DNA of 13,594 nucleotides. Source: an uncultured Sulfitobacter sp. Lineage in GTDB: Bacteria; Pseudomonadota; Alphaproteobacteria; Rhodobacterales; Rhodobacteraceae. The notes beneath the pieces were generated by a model that made no database searches, had not been told where the DNA came from, and worked only from the letters and a program-made list of their open reading frames with translations. The stretch covers positions 1 to 13,594 of the forward strand of contig CALAIJ010000265.1 in NCBI GenBank assembly GCA_937923365.1. The letters run 5' to 3'. The translations under genes and the position numbers were made by a program. Below, piece by piece: positions 7,044-13,547 of the stretch (position 1 is the stretch's first letter; every line of letters starts with the position of its first letter).

Positions 7044-7832
7044 TTACTTGCAGTAGCTGCCTGACCGATACCGCGCCGTGTCAAAGTGGAAGTGATCGCG
7101 GTGAAATTTGTTGGCATTAGGGCCAAGCACCGTCCCGAACGGCCCGCAGGCCCCTTTGTGCATTTGCCGCAAGGCTTTGGAATATTTACGGTTATTCCAG
7201 CCGTTCAGCAATGTGACCTCACTGCCGTCCGCCAGACGAAAGGCTGAAATATCGATTGCGCGGCCCTTGCCGTGCTCTGACAATTTGGCACCACGTTGGT
7301 TGTTGCGGGTCCGGCAGGCGTAATGCGCGGCCACACGGATCGACGTGAGGCCCCCGCCCTTGCGCGAAAGCGCAGGCTTGGCACTGCCTTCCATCCAGCG
7401 TTTCAGCGCCGTAGCCGTGCCGCAATCCATCACAGCGCCCGTGCTTAGCCCCACGCCAGAGACAGAGCGCACGCGCACCGCGTTTTCGATCCCGCAACCG
7501 CGCAGTTTACCCGTGACGCGGCCCACGTTTTCGCCCTGAATGGCGACGTCGCCGCAGACCGCTCCCTTTTCACGCAGTTGCTTTTGCGCGCGCGCTTGTT
7601 TTTCCACTTTGTTGGTGCGAAAGAGCGGGCGCAGGGATTTGAACAATCCACGGCGTTCGCGCTGAGGCGTGACGCCCTCTTGCAAGGCAATGGCACCATT
7701 GTCCGTCACCTCGACGGGTTGGACGACAGCTTCGCCCCCCCGCGGGGTTGGTCGCAGAGAGTTTTCAGGCGCCTGCGCATGCGCCGCAGAGCCTGCGATG
7801 AGCAACGCGAAGAGAGACCCACGCATGGTCAC
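7044..7832 (-). CDS. Extensin-like (Extensin-like_C) periplasmic protein, LAS-peptidase type
   Basis: A signal peptide (about residues 1-20, LFALLIAGSAAHAQA) is followed by a low-complexity Pro/Arg linker to about 85 and an Extensin-like C-terminal domain (about 90-262). The domain carries SEHGKGRAIDIS (H187, D194) and HRDHFHFD (H247, H249). This is the H...D...HxH arrangement of zinc LAS peptidases such as MepA and D,D-carboxypeptidases. A role in cleaving peptidoglycan crosslinks is a reasonable inference, though the family name only reflects similarity to plant extensin. Six cysteines (93, 113, 137, 172, 229, 261) fit three periplasmic disulfides. GTG at 7832 overlaps the tyrC stop as GTGA. 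ATG at 7826 is equally possible, since the GGGGGA upstream lies 4 nt from the GTG and 10 nt from the ATG. It is the last gene of the hisC-tyrC run. Confidence 0.85.
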   Translation of the reverse strand: MTMRGSLFALLIAGSAAHAQAPENSLRPTPRGGEAVVQPVEVTDNGAIALQEGVTPQRERRGLFKSLRPLFRTNKVEKQARAQKQLREKGAVCGDVAIQGENVGRVTGKLRGCGIENAVRVRSVSGVGLSTGAVMDCGTATALKRWMEGSAKPALSRKGGGLTSIRVAAHYACRTRNNQRGAKLSEHGKGRAIDISAFRLADGSEVTLLNGWNNRKYSKALRQMHKGACGPFGTVLGPNANKFHRDHFHFDTARYRSGSYCK

Positions 7833-8746
7833 TTGGTCCCCCCACGCCCGAAGTTCGGTGCGTCCGTGTCCTGGCCCGCCTCAACAATGTTCCGGCGGAT
7901 CTCCCGGGTGCGGGTGAAGTAATCGTGCAAATGGTCGCCGTCGCCTTGGCGGATCGCGCGCTGCAAGGCAAAAAGCTCTTCGGTGAAGCGGCCCAGAATT
8001 TCCAGCGTGGCGTCTTTGTTGCTCAGGAAAACATCGCGCCACATGGTCGGGTCAGAGGCCGCGATGCGCGTAAAATCACGGAAACCCGCGGCGGAGTATT
8101 TGATCACTTCGCTGTCTGTCACCCGGCGCAGATCGTCTGCCACGCCCACCATTGTGTAGGCAATCAGATGCGGCGCATGGCTGGTCACGGCAAGCACGCG
8201 GTCGTGATGCTCTGCGTCCATTTCATCCACGTAAGACCCCATGCCTTCCCAAAGCCCCCGCAGGCGGGCCACTGCATCCGCATCGGTCCCTTCGGGCGGC
8301 ACCAACAGGCACCAGCGGTTGTCAAAAAGCTCTGCAAAGCCGGATGTCGGGCCGGAATGCTCTGTCCCCGCAATCGGGTGCGCGGGCACAAAGTGGACGC
8401 CATCCGGCAGATGCGGGCCAACGGTCGAAATCACTTCCGCCTTGACCGAGCCTACATCGCTGACCGTCGCGCCTGTTTTCAGCATCGGCGCCAGTTCAGC
8501 GGCAACTTTCCCCATGACGCCGACAGGCACACACAGCACCACCAGATCCGCGCCCTCCACAGCTTCCGCCATTGTGTCGCATACACGGTCACACAGGCCA
8601 ATGTCGCGGGCGGTCACGCGGGTTTCTGGCGATGGGGCAAAGCCTGTGACCTCGCCCGCAAGCCCGCTGCGCTTCATGGCCCAGAACATCGAAGACGCGA
8701 TCAAGCCAAGGCCGATCAGCGCCACGCGGTCATAAATCTGAGACAT
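7829..8746 (-). CDS. tyrC: Prephenate/arogenate dehydrogenase (TyrC type)
   Basis: It catalyses the NAD(P)-dependent oxidative decarboxylation of prephenate or arogenate in tyrosine synthesis. An N-terminal Rossmann domain starts with [12 protein letters not shown] (8-19), followed by SDVGSVK (96-102), [10 protein letters not shown] (123-132, with the probable catalytic His) and SHAPHLIAY (189-197). At 305 residues it matches single-domain TyrA/TyrC proteins without fused chorismate mutase or ACT domain. The third glycine of the nucleotide-binding motif is Ala (GLGLIA rather than GLGLIG). The frame extends to 8863, inside hisC, but ATG 8746 lies 6 nt after GGAG and begins right before the Rossmann strand; ATG 8749 is adjacent. 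It overlaps the end of hisC by 17 bp, so the two are translationally linked. Whether prephenate or arogenate is preferred cannot be read from the sequence. Confidence 0.92.
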   Translation of the reverse strand: MSQIYDRVALIGLGLIASSMFWAMKRSGLAGEVTGFAPSPETRVTARDIGLCDRVCDTMAEAVEGADLVVLCVPVGVMGKVAAELAPMLKTGATVSDVGSVKAEVISTVGPHLPDGVHFVPAHPIAGTEHSGPTSGFAELFDNRWCLLVPPEGTDADAVARLRGLWEGMGSYVDEMDAEHHDRVLAVTSHAPHLIAYTMVGVADDLRRVTDSEVIKYSAAGFRDFTRIAASDPTMWRDVFLSNKDATLEILGRFTEELFALQRAIRQGDGDHLHDYFTRTREIRRNIVEAGQDTDAPNFGRGGTK

Positions 8747-9830
8747 CATGCGCTCCATTCTTGAACTGGCGCACAGCATGCACGATGCGGCGGCAGGAGG
8801 CCTCGTCCCCCACGGTAATCCGCAGGCAGTTTGGCAGGTTATAGCTGGCCACAGGACGCACAATCAGACCTTGGGACTTCAGATGCGCATCGCAGCCTGT
8901 CGCTTCAGCAGCACTGGCAAAACGGGCCAGCACGAAATTGGTGCACGACACATCTGATGGCACGCCAATCTCGGCCAGCGCATCCGAAAGCCAGACCCGC
9001 ATTGCCGCGTTTTCCTTGCGGCAATGGTCGGTCCAGGCGGTGTCGCGCACAGCGGCTTCGGCAGCTTGCAAACCCGCCTCCGACACGTTGAAAGGCCCGC
9101 GCACACGGTTCAGCACATCCAGCACATGTTCAGGGCCGTAACCCCAGCCCACGCGCAAGCCCCCCAGCCCGTAGATCTTGGAGAACGTCCGCGTCATCAC
9201 CACGTTTTCGCGCGCCTCAACAAGGGATGCGCCGCCGTCATAGCCTTCGACGTATTCCGCATACGCCCCGTCCAGCACCAGCAAGGCCTGAGGCGGCAGG
9301 CCCGTGGCCAGTTTTTCCACCTCGGCTGCAGAAATCATGGTGCCCGTCGGGTTGTTCGGATTGGCCATAAAGACCAACGCCGTCTTGTCCGTGCAGGCGG
9401 CCAGAATGGCGCCCACATCCGTAACACGCTCGCGTTCTTTCACCTCGACCGGGATCGCACCCGCCGCCAGTGCAGAGATGCGGTACATGCCAAAGCCGTG
9501 CTCTGTATGGATCACTTCGCGACCCGGCCCTGCATAGGCCTGACAAAGCAGGGATATGATCTCGTCAGAGCCTGCCCCACAAATGATCCGCGCCGCATCC
9601 AGCCCCCACACCTCTGCAATGGCAAGGCGCAGACCTGTGTGGTCCGTTGACGGATAGCGGTGCAAGGAATGGCCCGCACGTGCAAAGGCAGCTTTGGCTT
9701 TTTCGCTCGGGCCCAGAGGGTTCTCGTTCGAGCTGAGTTTCACCACATTTTCTACGCCCGCCACATGGGATGCGCCGCCCTGATAGGCGGCAATGTCCAT
9801 GATACCGGGTTGTGGCGTGATCTGTGTCAT
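8730..9830 (-). CDS. hisC: Histidinol-phosphate aminotransferase
   Basis: This PLP enzyme of fold type I converts imidazole-acetol phosphate and glutamate to histidinol phosphate. Many alphaproteobacterial HisC proteins also accept aromatic keto acids, which would explain its place beside tyrC. Visible are [12 protein letters not shown] (31-42), GAGSDEII (85-92), the NPNNPTG motif (157-163), LDGAYAEY (186-193; D187 and Y190 contact PLP) and [15 protein letters not shown], whose K218 should be the Schiff-base lysine. The substrate arginine lies near the end (CLRITVG). At 366 residues the length is normal. ATG 9830 has AAGGA 7 nt upstream. The gene overlaps tyrC by 17 bp and follows the thioesterase gene after 78 bp on the same strand. 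Confidence 0.94.
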   Translation of the reverse strand: MTQITPQPGIMDIAAYQGGASHVAGVENVVKLSSNENPLGPSEKAKAAFARAGHSLHRYPSTDHTGLRLAIAEVWGLDAARIICGAGSDEIISLLCQAYAGPGREVIHTEHGFGMYRISALAAGAIPVEVKERERVTDVGAILAACTDKTALVFMANPNNPTGTMISAAEVEKLATGLPPQALLVLDGAYAEYVEGYDGGASLVEARENVVMTRTFSKIYGLGGLRVGWGYGPEHVLDVLNRVRGPFNVSEAGLQAAEAAVRDTAWTDHCRKENAAMRVWLSDALAEIGVPSDVSCTNFVLARFASAAEATGCDAHLKSQGLIVRPVASYNLPNCLRITVGDEASCRRIVHAVRQFKNGAHDVSDL

Positions 9831-9882
9831 AGGGGTATCCTTGATGCACTTACGAGGTTTCTAGCCATCTGGGTTGCGCGGC

Positions 9883-9906
9883 GCCACCGAGAACTTGAGC
9901 GGTGGC
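9883..9906 (-). terminator. Perfect 7-bp hairpin after the thioesterase gene
   Basis: GCCACCG (9883-9889) pairs with CGGTGGC (9900-9906) around a 10-nt loop, beginning two bases after the thioesterase stop on the minus strand. No T-run follows, so it is not a typical intrinsic terminator. It may stabilise the 3' end or weaken read-through into hisC. Confidence 0.35.
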
Positions 9907-9908
9907 AA

Positions 9909-10334
9909 TCAGTCGCTTTTGGCGGGCTGCACACAGGCCTCCAGGGCCGCTTTGACGTCTTCGGGCCACGGAATGGAGATGTGCTTGTCCAGATCAGAGG
10001 CCGCAAGGACCTGCGTGCTGGACCACCGCTTTTCGCCTTTGCAGCTGATCTCGTGATGGAAGGTCGCCGAGGAACGGCCCACTTTGACAACGGTCACCTC
10101 AAATGTCAGTTCTTCGCCAAAGAATGAGGGGCTTGAGAAATCAGAAGACAGGTGCACCGTGGGCGTGCCCCAGCGCTCCTTCCAGATGATCTCGTGCCAC
10201 GGCCATCCAAGGTGCAGCCAGAACTCCTCGTTCACGCCATTGAGGATGTTCAGATAGGACGGGAAATAGGCGGTGCCCGAGATGTCGCAATCGCCAAAGT
10301 TCAGCATGCGGGTGGTTTTGAAGGGGATGTCCAT
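9909..10334 (-). CDS. Hotdog-fold acyl-CoA thioesterase (4HBT family)
   Basis: It is a probable hydrolase of an acyl-CoA or aroyl-CoA thioester in the cytoplasm. The N-terminal motif NFGDCDISGTAYFPSYL (12-28) fits the 4-hydroxybenzoyl-CoA thioesterase signature: D17 aligns with the catalytic Asp, followed by the Gly and aromatic residues that open the long central helix. The rest alternates in a way that fits a single hotdog domain (FGEELTFEVTVVKVGRSSATFHHEI), and 141 residues is the usual length. AAGGAG precedes the ATG by 6 nt. The gene is divergent from the one at 10549, and operator-like dyads lie between the two starts. A small GCGGT/ACCGC hairpin (10357-10369) falls in its leader. The substrate is unknown: no benzoyl-CoA, phenylacetate or fatty acid gene is in the window to indicate it. 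Confidence 0.85.
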   Translation of the reverse strand: MDIPFKTTRMLNFGDCDISGTAYFPSYLNILNGVNEEFWLHLGWPWHEIIWKERWGTPTVHLSSDFSSPSFFGEELTFEVTVVKVGRSSATFHHEISCKGEKRWSSTQVLAASDLDKHISIPWPEDVKAALEACVQPAKSD

Positions 10335-10390
10335 GGGCGCTCCTTTGCTGTTGGGAGCGGTGGTACCGCCAAGACGCAGATTCTCCCAGA

Positions 10391-10431
10391 CACAATTTAT
10401 GATGTATCATTTTTGATGTATCATGATTGTG
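10391..10431. promoter_or_regulatory. Operator pair 1: two ATGAT-GT-ATCAT-type dyads in a larger inverted repeat
   Basis: ATGATGTATCAT (10399-10410, arms ATGAT/ATCAT) and TTGATGTATCAT (10413-10424) are two near-identical dyads separated by TT, so they repeat every 14 bp. They are flanked by CACAAT (10391-10396) and its complement ATTGTG (10426-10431), giving an outer dyad centred within 1 bp of the pair. They lie 57-105 bp upstream of the thioesterase start. A dimeric repressor or activator site is the natural reading. The regulator is not identifiable from the window. Confidence 0.6.
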
Positions 10432-10534
10432 AGCGGATCGCCGTATTCTGGACAGAACAAGCCGCTGAAGTCGTTCCCGATCAAGCGCGCAATCGCTGAC
10501 CACAGCGGTTCAGTAACTGTTAACACTGCACCGC

Positions 10535-10560
10535 TAGATATATCATTTATGATACATCAT
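10535..10560. promoter_or_regulatory. Operator pair 2: mirror copy of pair 1 at the start of the divergent gene
   Basis: TAGATATATCAT (10535-10546) and ATGATACATCAT (10549-10560) are again 14 bp apart with a TT spacer. The second is the exact reverse complement of ATGATGTATCAT at 10399; the first matches TTGATGTATCAT at 10 of 12 positions. The last dyad contains the proposed ATG of the downstream gene. Between the two pairs (10432-10534) I see no further copy. Confidence 0.55.
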
Positions 10561-10977
10561 ACCAGCAAACCAACCTGCCAGACCAATCCCCCTTCAAAAG
10601 CTCCTTTTGCTTCGCAAGCGATCAGTTCCTCTGGCGAACACGCCCTATCAGGATACCGTCCGGACAAGTTCGCCCGCATCTATCATCGTGAAAATGGCGG
10701 CATGCTCTGGTCGTTTTTGCAAGAACATGACAGCCTTCAACGGATGGAGATTGCGACGTACCTTGACCGCCCCGCAATCGAAGCATTGTCCCCTACTCTT
10801 TTGCAGCGGTTTGGCGGGCAGGTCGCGCAGAATCAGGTGAAACGCATGATCGGCCACATGGTGCGCCAGATCATGGAGGCGCGCGGTTACCGGCTGGACC
10901 GCAGCGGCGTGCCCATTACACGGCGTGGCAACATCTTTTTCAGTGGCAGCAGATACATCCGAAGCGCCCCACACTAA
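10549..10977 (+). CDS. Conserved-looking hypothetical protein, function unknown
   Basis: I do not recognise a named family. From ATG 10549 the product is 142 residues. The first 30 or so are low in complexity (Ser/Pro/Thr), and the protein-like part runs from GYRPDKFARIYHRENGGMLW to the end. It holds two probable helical stretches (SFLQEHDSLQRMEIATYL and NQVKRMIGHMVRQIMEARGY), then LDRSGVPITRRGNIFFSGSRY, which recalls short basic nucleic-acid-binding or phage-type proteins without being diagnostic. The same frame opens at ATG 10423, but that would place operator pair 2 inside the coding region. No Shine-Dalgarno sequence precedes 10549, so the start is uncertain and the message may be leaderless. 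The gene is bounded by the terminator at 10981. No membrane or signal segment is seen. Confidence 0.6.
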   Translation: MIHHTSKPTCQTNPPSKAPFASQAISSSGEHALSGYRPDKFARIYHRENGGMLWSFLQEHDSLQRMEIATYLDRPAIEALSPTLLQRFGGQVAQNQVKRMIGHMVRQIMEARGYRLDRSGVPITRRGNIFFSGSRYIRSAPH

Positions 10978-10980
10978 AAC

Positions 10981-11014
10981 GGAAAAAGGCCGCACCCTGC
11001 GGCGCGGCCTTTCC
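10981..11014 (-). terminator. Intrinsic terminator of rpsD, possibly bidirectional
   Basis: AAAGGCCGC (10985-10993) pairs perfectly with GCGGCCTTT (11004-11012) around a 10-nt loop, with flanking GG and CC. Read on the minus strand, five T residues complete the structure 20 bases past the rpsD stop. On the plus strand the T-run is only three, so it may end the transcript from 10549 less efficiently. The two genes converge here. Confidence 0.85.
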
Positions 11015-11034
11015 AGAAACGATGGCGAAAAACC

Positions 11035-11655
11035 TTAGTTCTTCGCGTAGAATTCCACGACGAGGTTTGGCTCCATCATCACCGGATAAGGCACATCGCC
11101 TGTCCCGGGTGTGCGCACAAACGTCGCAGTCATTTTGGAGTGGTCGGCCTCGATGTAGTCAGGCACATCACGCTCGGCCAATTGTGTGGCCTCAAGCAAG
11201 GCAACCATCTGCTTGGAACGGTCACGCACTTCGATCACGTCACCCTCTTTCACACGGTAGGAGGGGATGTTGACCTTGCGGCCGTTCACACGAACGTGGC
11301 CATGGTTGACGAACTGGCGCGCGGCAAAAACGGTGGCGACGAACTTGGCGCGGTAGACAACCGCGTCGAGGCGGCGCTCCAGCAAGCCGATCAGGTTCTC
11401 ACCGGTATCGCCTTTGACACGCTCGGCCTCACCATAGATGCGGCGGAATTGCTTTTCGGTCAGGTCCCCATAGTAGCCCTTGAGCTTTTGCTTGGCGCGC
11501 AGCTGGATACCGAAGTCGGACAGTTTGCCCTTGCGGCGCTGACCGTGCTGGCCGGGGCCATATTCACGACGGTTAACGGGGGATTTGGGGCGGCCCCAGA
11601 TGTTTTCGCCCATGCGGCGGTCGAGTTTGTGTTTGGCAGCGGTGCGTTTGGTCAC
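11035..11655 (-). CDS. rpsD: 30S ribosomal protein S4
   Basis: S4 is a primary 16S rRNA-binding protein that starts assembly of the small-subunit body. At 206 residues it matches the bacterial norm. The N-terminal region ([20 protein letters not shown], 30-49; [13 protein letters not shown]) and the S4 RNA-binding domain (about 94-155, with [11 protein letters not shown] and [11 protein letters not shown]) are typical. There is no cysteine, so it belongs to the zinc-free form. The start is GTG at 11655, with AAAGGAG (11663-11669) 7 nt upstream. It is a single-gene transcription unit here rather than part of the alpha operon, with its own promoter at 11763-11790 and terminator at 10981-11014. 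Confidence 0.98.
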   Translation of the reverse strand: MTKRTAAKHKLDRRMGENIWGRPKSPVNRREYGPGQHGQRRKGKLSDFGIQLRAKQKLKGYYGDLTEKQFRRIYGEAERVKGDTGENLIGLLERRLDAVVYRAKFVATVFAARQFVNHGHVRVNGRKVNIPSYRVKEGDVIEVRDRSKQMVALLEATQLAERDVPDYIEADHSKMTATFVRTPGTGDVPYPVMMEPNLVVEFYAKN

Positions 11656-11674
11656 GGCTGTTCTCCTTTATGTG

Positions 11675-11741
11675 GCCCGTTCGGGCGGTAAAGGGCGTTG
11701 TCCTCTGGGCGAACCCCGACAGGCATCCCCTTGCGGGGGCC
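11675..11741 (-). promoter_or_regulatory. Structured rpsD leader with two hairpins
   Basis: In the RNA of the minus strand, CCCC/GGGG (11727-11730 with 11735-11738) closes a GCAA (GNRA) tetraloop and is extended by GGC/GCC across a 2-nt bulge (11722-11741). A second hairpin GCCC-GAAC-GGGC (11675-11686) lies just 5' of the ribosome-binding site. S4 represses its own synthesis in several bacteria by binding the leader mRNA, so an autoregulatory role is possible but is inferred from position alone. Confidence 0.4.
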
Positions 11742-11762
11742 ACCAACACCAATGAAGCCGCG

Positions 11763-11790
11763 CTTATACGCGAGGTTTGTGTGGAGTCAA
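11763..11790 (-). promoter_or_regulatory. Sigma-70-type promoter of rpsD
   Basis: On the minus strand, TTGACT (11790-11785) and TATAAG (11768-11763) are separated by 16 bp; each matches the consensus hexamer at five of six positions. The predicted transcription start near 11755 gives a leader of about 100 nt before the GTG at 11655. Confidence 0.75.
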
Positions 11791-11877
11791 CGACCTTCAC
11801 TGCGCTTTGCGACATTGGTGCTGCGACAGACTTCACGCTCGTCACGCGTGCGTGCTTCTCCTAGGCTGCACCAAACC

Positions 11878-11883
11878 AAGGGA
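11878..11883 (+). promoter_or_regulatory. Ribosome-binding site deciding the start of the cyclodeaminase-family gene
   Basis: AAGGGA is only 2 nt from ATG 11886 but 8 nt from ATG 11892, so initiation at 11892 is favoured. No confident promoter is visible between 11791 and 11877; the 8-bp palindrome CACGCGTG (11843-11850) is the only symmetric element noted. Confidence 0.55.
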
Positions 11884-11891
11884 AGATGCTT

Positions 11892-12848
11892 ATGATTGTC
11901 CTGACCCGCCCCCAAATCGAGGCCTTGCTTGATCTGCCCAAAGCAGCCTGCGCCGTTGAACACGCCTACCGAGCCGCCAGCATGGGGCGTGTGACGCTGC
12001 CACCTGTGGGGCATATCACATTCCCGCCGCTGCACGCGGATTGCCACATCAAATACGGCTATCTTGAGGGGGCAGAGACCTTTGCCATCAAGGTTGCAAC
12101 CGGATTTCCGCAAAACGCTCAGCAGGGCCTGCCGACAGGCAACGGGCTTGTACTGGTGATGTCCGCCCGCACGGGCGCGGTTGAGGCGATTTTGCACGAC
12201 GAGATGGTACTGACCGACATCCGCACCGGTCTGGGCGGGGCCATTGCCAGCCGCGCACTAAGCCGCCCGACTGCCCAGCGCTTGTTGGTTGTGGGAACCG
12301 GCCCGCAAGCCGCCCGCCAGATCGAGGCGCATGCAGCTTTGTTACCTGGACTTACGCATATTCAAGTTTGGGGCCGTGACGCTTCTGCGGCACGACGTCT
12401 GGTCGGTGAGATCACGGTGCCTGCGGACCTGACTATGGCACCTGATCTGGAAAGCGCCGTGCGGCATGCCGACATAATGGTCACCGCGACAGGGGCCACC
12501 GCGCCGCTAATCAAAACCGAATGGATCAGACCCGGCACACATATCACGGCTGTCGGAGCGGATGCGCCCGGAAAGCAAGAACTGCCAACCGACTTGGTTG
12601 CTGCTGCGGACATTCTTGTGGCGGATCTGATCCCTCAGTGTCTGAACCACGGAGAGTTCTCTCACGCAGTGCATGCCGCTAAAATGGATGCCAGCAGAGT
12701 AACCGAACTTGGCACATTTTTGCATGCGCCCGATATCATTCAACGCAAGACCACCGACATCTCCATAGCTGATCTGACTGGCATCGCGGCTCAGGACATT
12801 GCGATCGCCGATCTGGTATTAGCCACGTGGCATGCGCAAAATCCTTGA
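11892..12848 (+). CDS. Ornithine cyclodeaminase/mu-crystallin family protein
   Basis: This family contains NAD(P)-dependent enzymes: ornithine cyclodeaminase, alanine dehydrogenase of the archaeal type, and ketimine (pyrroline-2-carboxylate) reductases. From ATG 11892 the protein has 318 residues, a normal length. The Rossmann motif LLVVGTGPQAARQ lies at 131-143. K67 (in AIKVATGFP), R111 (in LTDIRTG) and D224 (in VGADAPGKQEL) occupy the positions of the substrate and catalytic residues of Pseudomonas ornithine cyclodeaminase. The early Arg usually found in the PPR motif is absent: the sequence reads LPPVGHITFP (36-45), so the substrate carboxylate may be held differently. I therefore avoid a specific enzyme name. 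ATG 11886 is the alternative start. The gene is divergent from rpsD and converges on tag with 4 bp between stops. Confidence 0.85.
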   Translation: MIVLTRPQIEALLDLPKAACAVEHAYRAASMGRVTLPPVGHITFPPLHADCHIKYGYLEGAETFAIKVATGFPQNAQQGLPTGNGLVLVMSARTGAVEAILHDEMVLTDIRTGLGGAIASRALSRPTAQRLLVVGTGPQAARQIEAHAALLPGLTHIQVWGRDASAARRLVGEITVPADLTMAPDLESAVRHADIMVTATGATAPLIKTEWIRPGTHITAVGADAPGKQELPTDLVAAADILVADLIPQCLNHGEFSHAVHAAKMDASRVTELGTFLHAPDIIQRKTTDISIADLTGIAAQDIAIADLVLATWHAQNP

Positions 12849-12855
12849 GCGCTCA
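12846..12855. other. Palindrome made of two opposed stop codons
   Basis: TGAGCGCTCA is a perfect 10-bp palindrome whose two ends are the TGA of the plus-strand gene and the TGA of tag on the minus strand. No terminator hairpin was seen near it, so transcription from both sides probably runs into the opposite gene. Confidence 0.6.
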
Positions 12856-13440
12856 GGAACTCTTGGGCCGCTTCGCCATGGCAGCACATGCATCGTGGCG
12901 ATTGCAGGTGACGATATGATCGTTGACCAGCCCGCAGGCCTCCATCCACGCGTAGACAATCGTTGGCCCGCAAAACTTGAAACCTGCCTTCTTGAGATCC
13001 TTTGACACCTGCTCGCTCAGCGGGGTTTTGGGCGGCACGTCGGCCTGCGTGGCAAAGCGGTTCTGCAAGGGCACACCGTCGACATAACGCCACATGAACT
13101 GGTCAAAGCCGCCCTGTTCTTCGACGTCGATCCACGCGCGAGCATTATGGATGGTGGCTTCGATCTTGCCGCGGTGCCGGATGATTCCCGCGTCCCCCAG
13201 CAATCGTGCGACGTCCGCGTCACCCCATTTGGCGATGACAAGCGGGTCGAAACCTTCGAAAGCGGCGCGAAAATTGTCTCTCTTTTTAAGGATTGTGATC
13301 CAGCTGAGGCCCGCCTGAAACCCGTCGAGGATCAGCTTTTCCCACAAAGCGCGGCTGTCCCACTCGGGCACGCCCCATTCTGTGTCATGGTATGTGACAT
13401 AGATGGGCTCCAGACCTGCCCAGCCACAACGCTCTGTCAT
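12853..13440 (-). CDS. tag: DNA-3-methyladenine glycosylase I
   Basis: Tag removes 3-methyladenine from alkylated DNA as the first step of base excision repair. It belongs to the helix-hairpin-helix superfamily but has its own zinc snap. The sequence follows E. coli Tag closely: RCGW (4-7), YHDTEWGVP, QAGLSWITILKKR, GIIRHRGKI, GFKFCGPTIVYAWMEACGLVNDH. The zinc ligands are kept: C5, H18, and the H and C of NDHIVTC near the C-terminus. The Glu that contacts base in E. coli (LEGQQAGLSW) is Asp here (LDGFQAGLSW), a conservative change. ATG 13440 has GGAG 8 nt upstream and begins directly before the conserved ERCGW; the frame extends to 13473 without a ribosome-binding site. At 195 residues it is complete. 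Confidence 0.96.
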   Translation of the reverse strand: MTERCGWAGLEPIYVTYHDTEWGVPEWDSRALWEKLILDGFQAGLSWITILKKRDNFRAAFEGFDPLVIAKWGDADVARLLGDAGIIRHRGKIEATIHNARAWIDVEEQGGFDQFMWRYVDGVPLQNRFATQADVPPKTPLSEQVSKDLKKAGFKFCGPTIVYAWMEACGLVNDHIVTCNRHDACAAMAKRPKSS

Positions 13441-13469
13441 CTTGGTTGCTCCATCCATAAAAAATTCAT

Positions 13470-13479
13470 GCAAATTTGC
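13470..13479. promoter_or_regulatory. Palindrome GCAAATTTGC upstream of tag
   Basis: A perfect 10-bp AT-centred palindrome lies 30 bp before the tag start, between tag and the reading frame that begins at 13548. It could be an operator for either direction. It does not match the alphaproteobacterial LexA site (GTTC-N7-GTTC), which is absent from this gap. Confidence 0.3.
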
Positions 13480-13547
13480 GAGTTAACACCCGCTTATGGA
13501 TTACCCGCGACAGTACCCTCAAATGCAACGAATGTGAGTGTACGCCT

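Noticed and set aside
10413..10424. FNR/FnrL box
   Set aside because: TTGAT and ATCAT arms are there, but the spacer is 2 bp, whereas FNR sites (TTGAT-N4-ATCAA) need 4.
10426..10438. lac operator-like sequence ATTGTGAGCGGAT
   Set aside because: It matches one half of the lac operator, but the second half is absent and no LacI-type gene is present; it is probably chance plus the outer arm of the dyad array. The flanks do not match cloning-vector sequence.
10423..10548. N-terminal extension of the unknown gene from ATG 10423
   Set aside because: The 42 extra residues have no protein-like pattern, there is no ribosome-binding site, and the frame would run through operator pair 2.
13441..13547. 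LexA or manganese-responsive operator controlling tag
   Set aside because: No GTTC-N7-GTTC site is seen, and GCAAATTTGC is too short to match a known Mur/MntR site.
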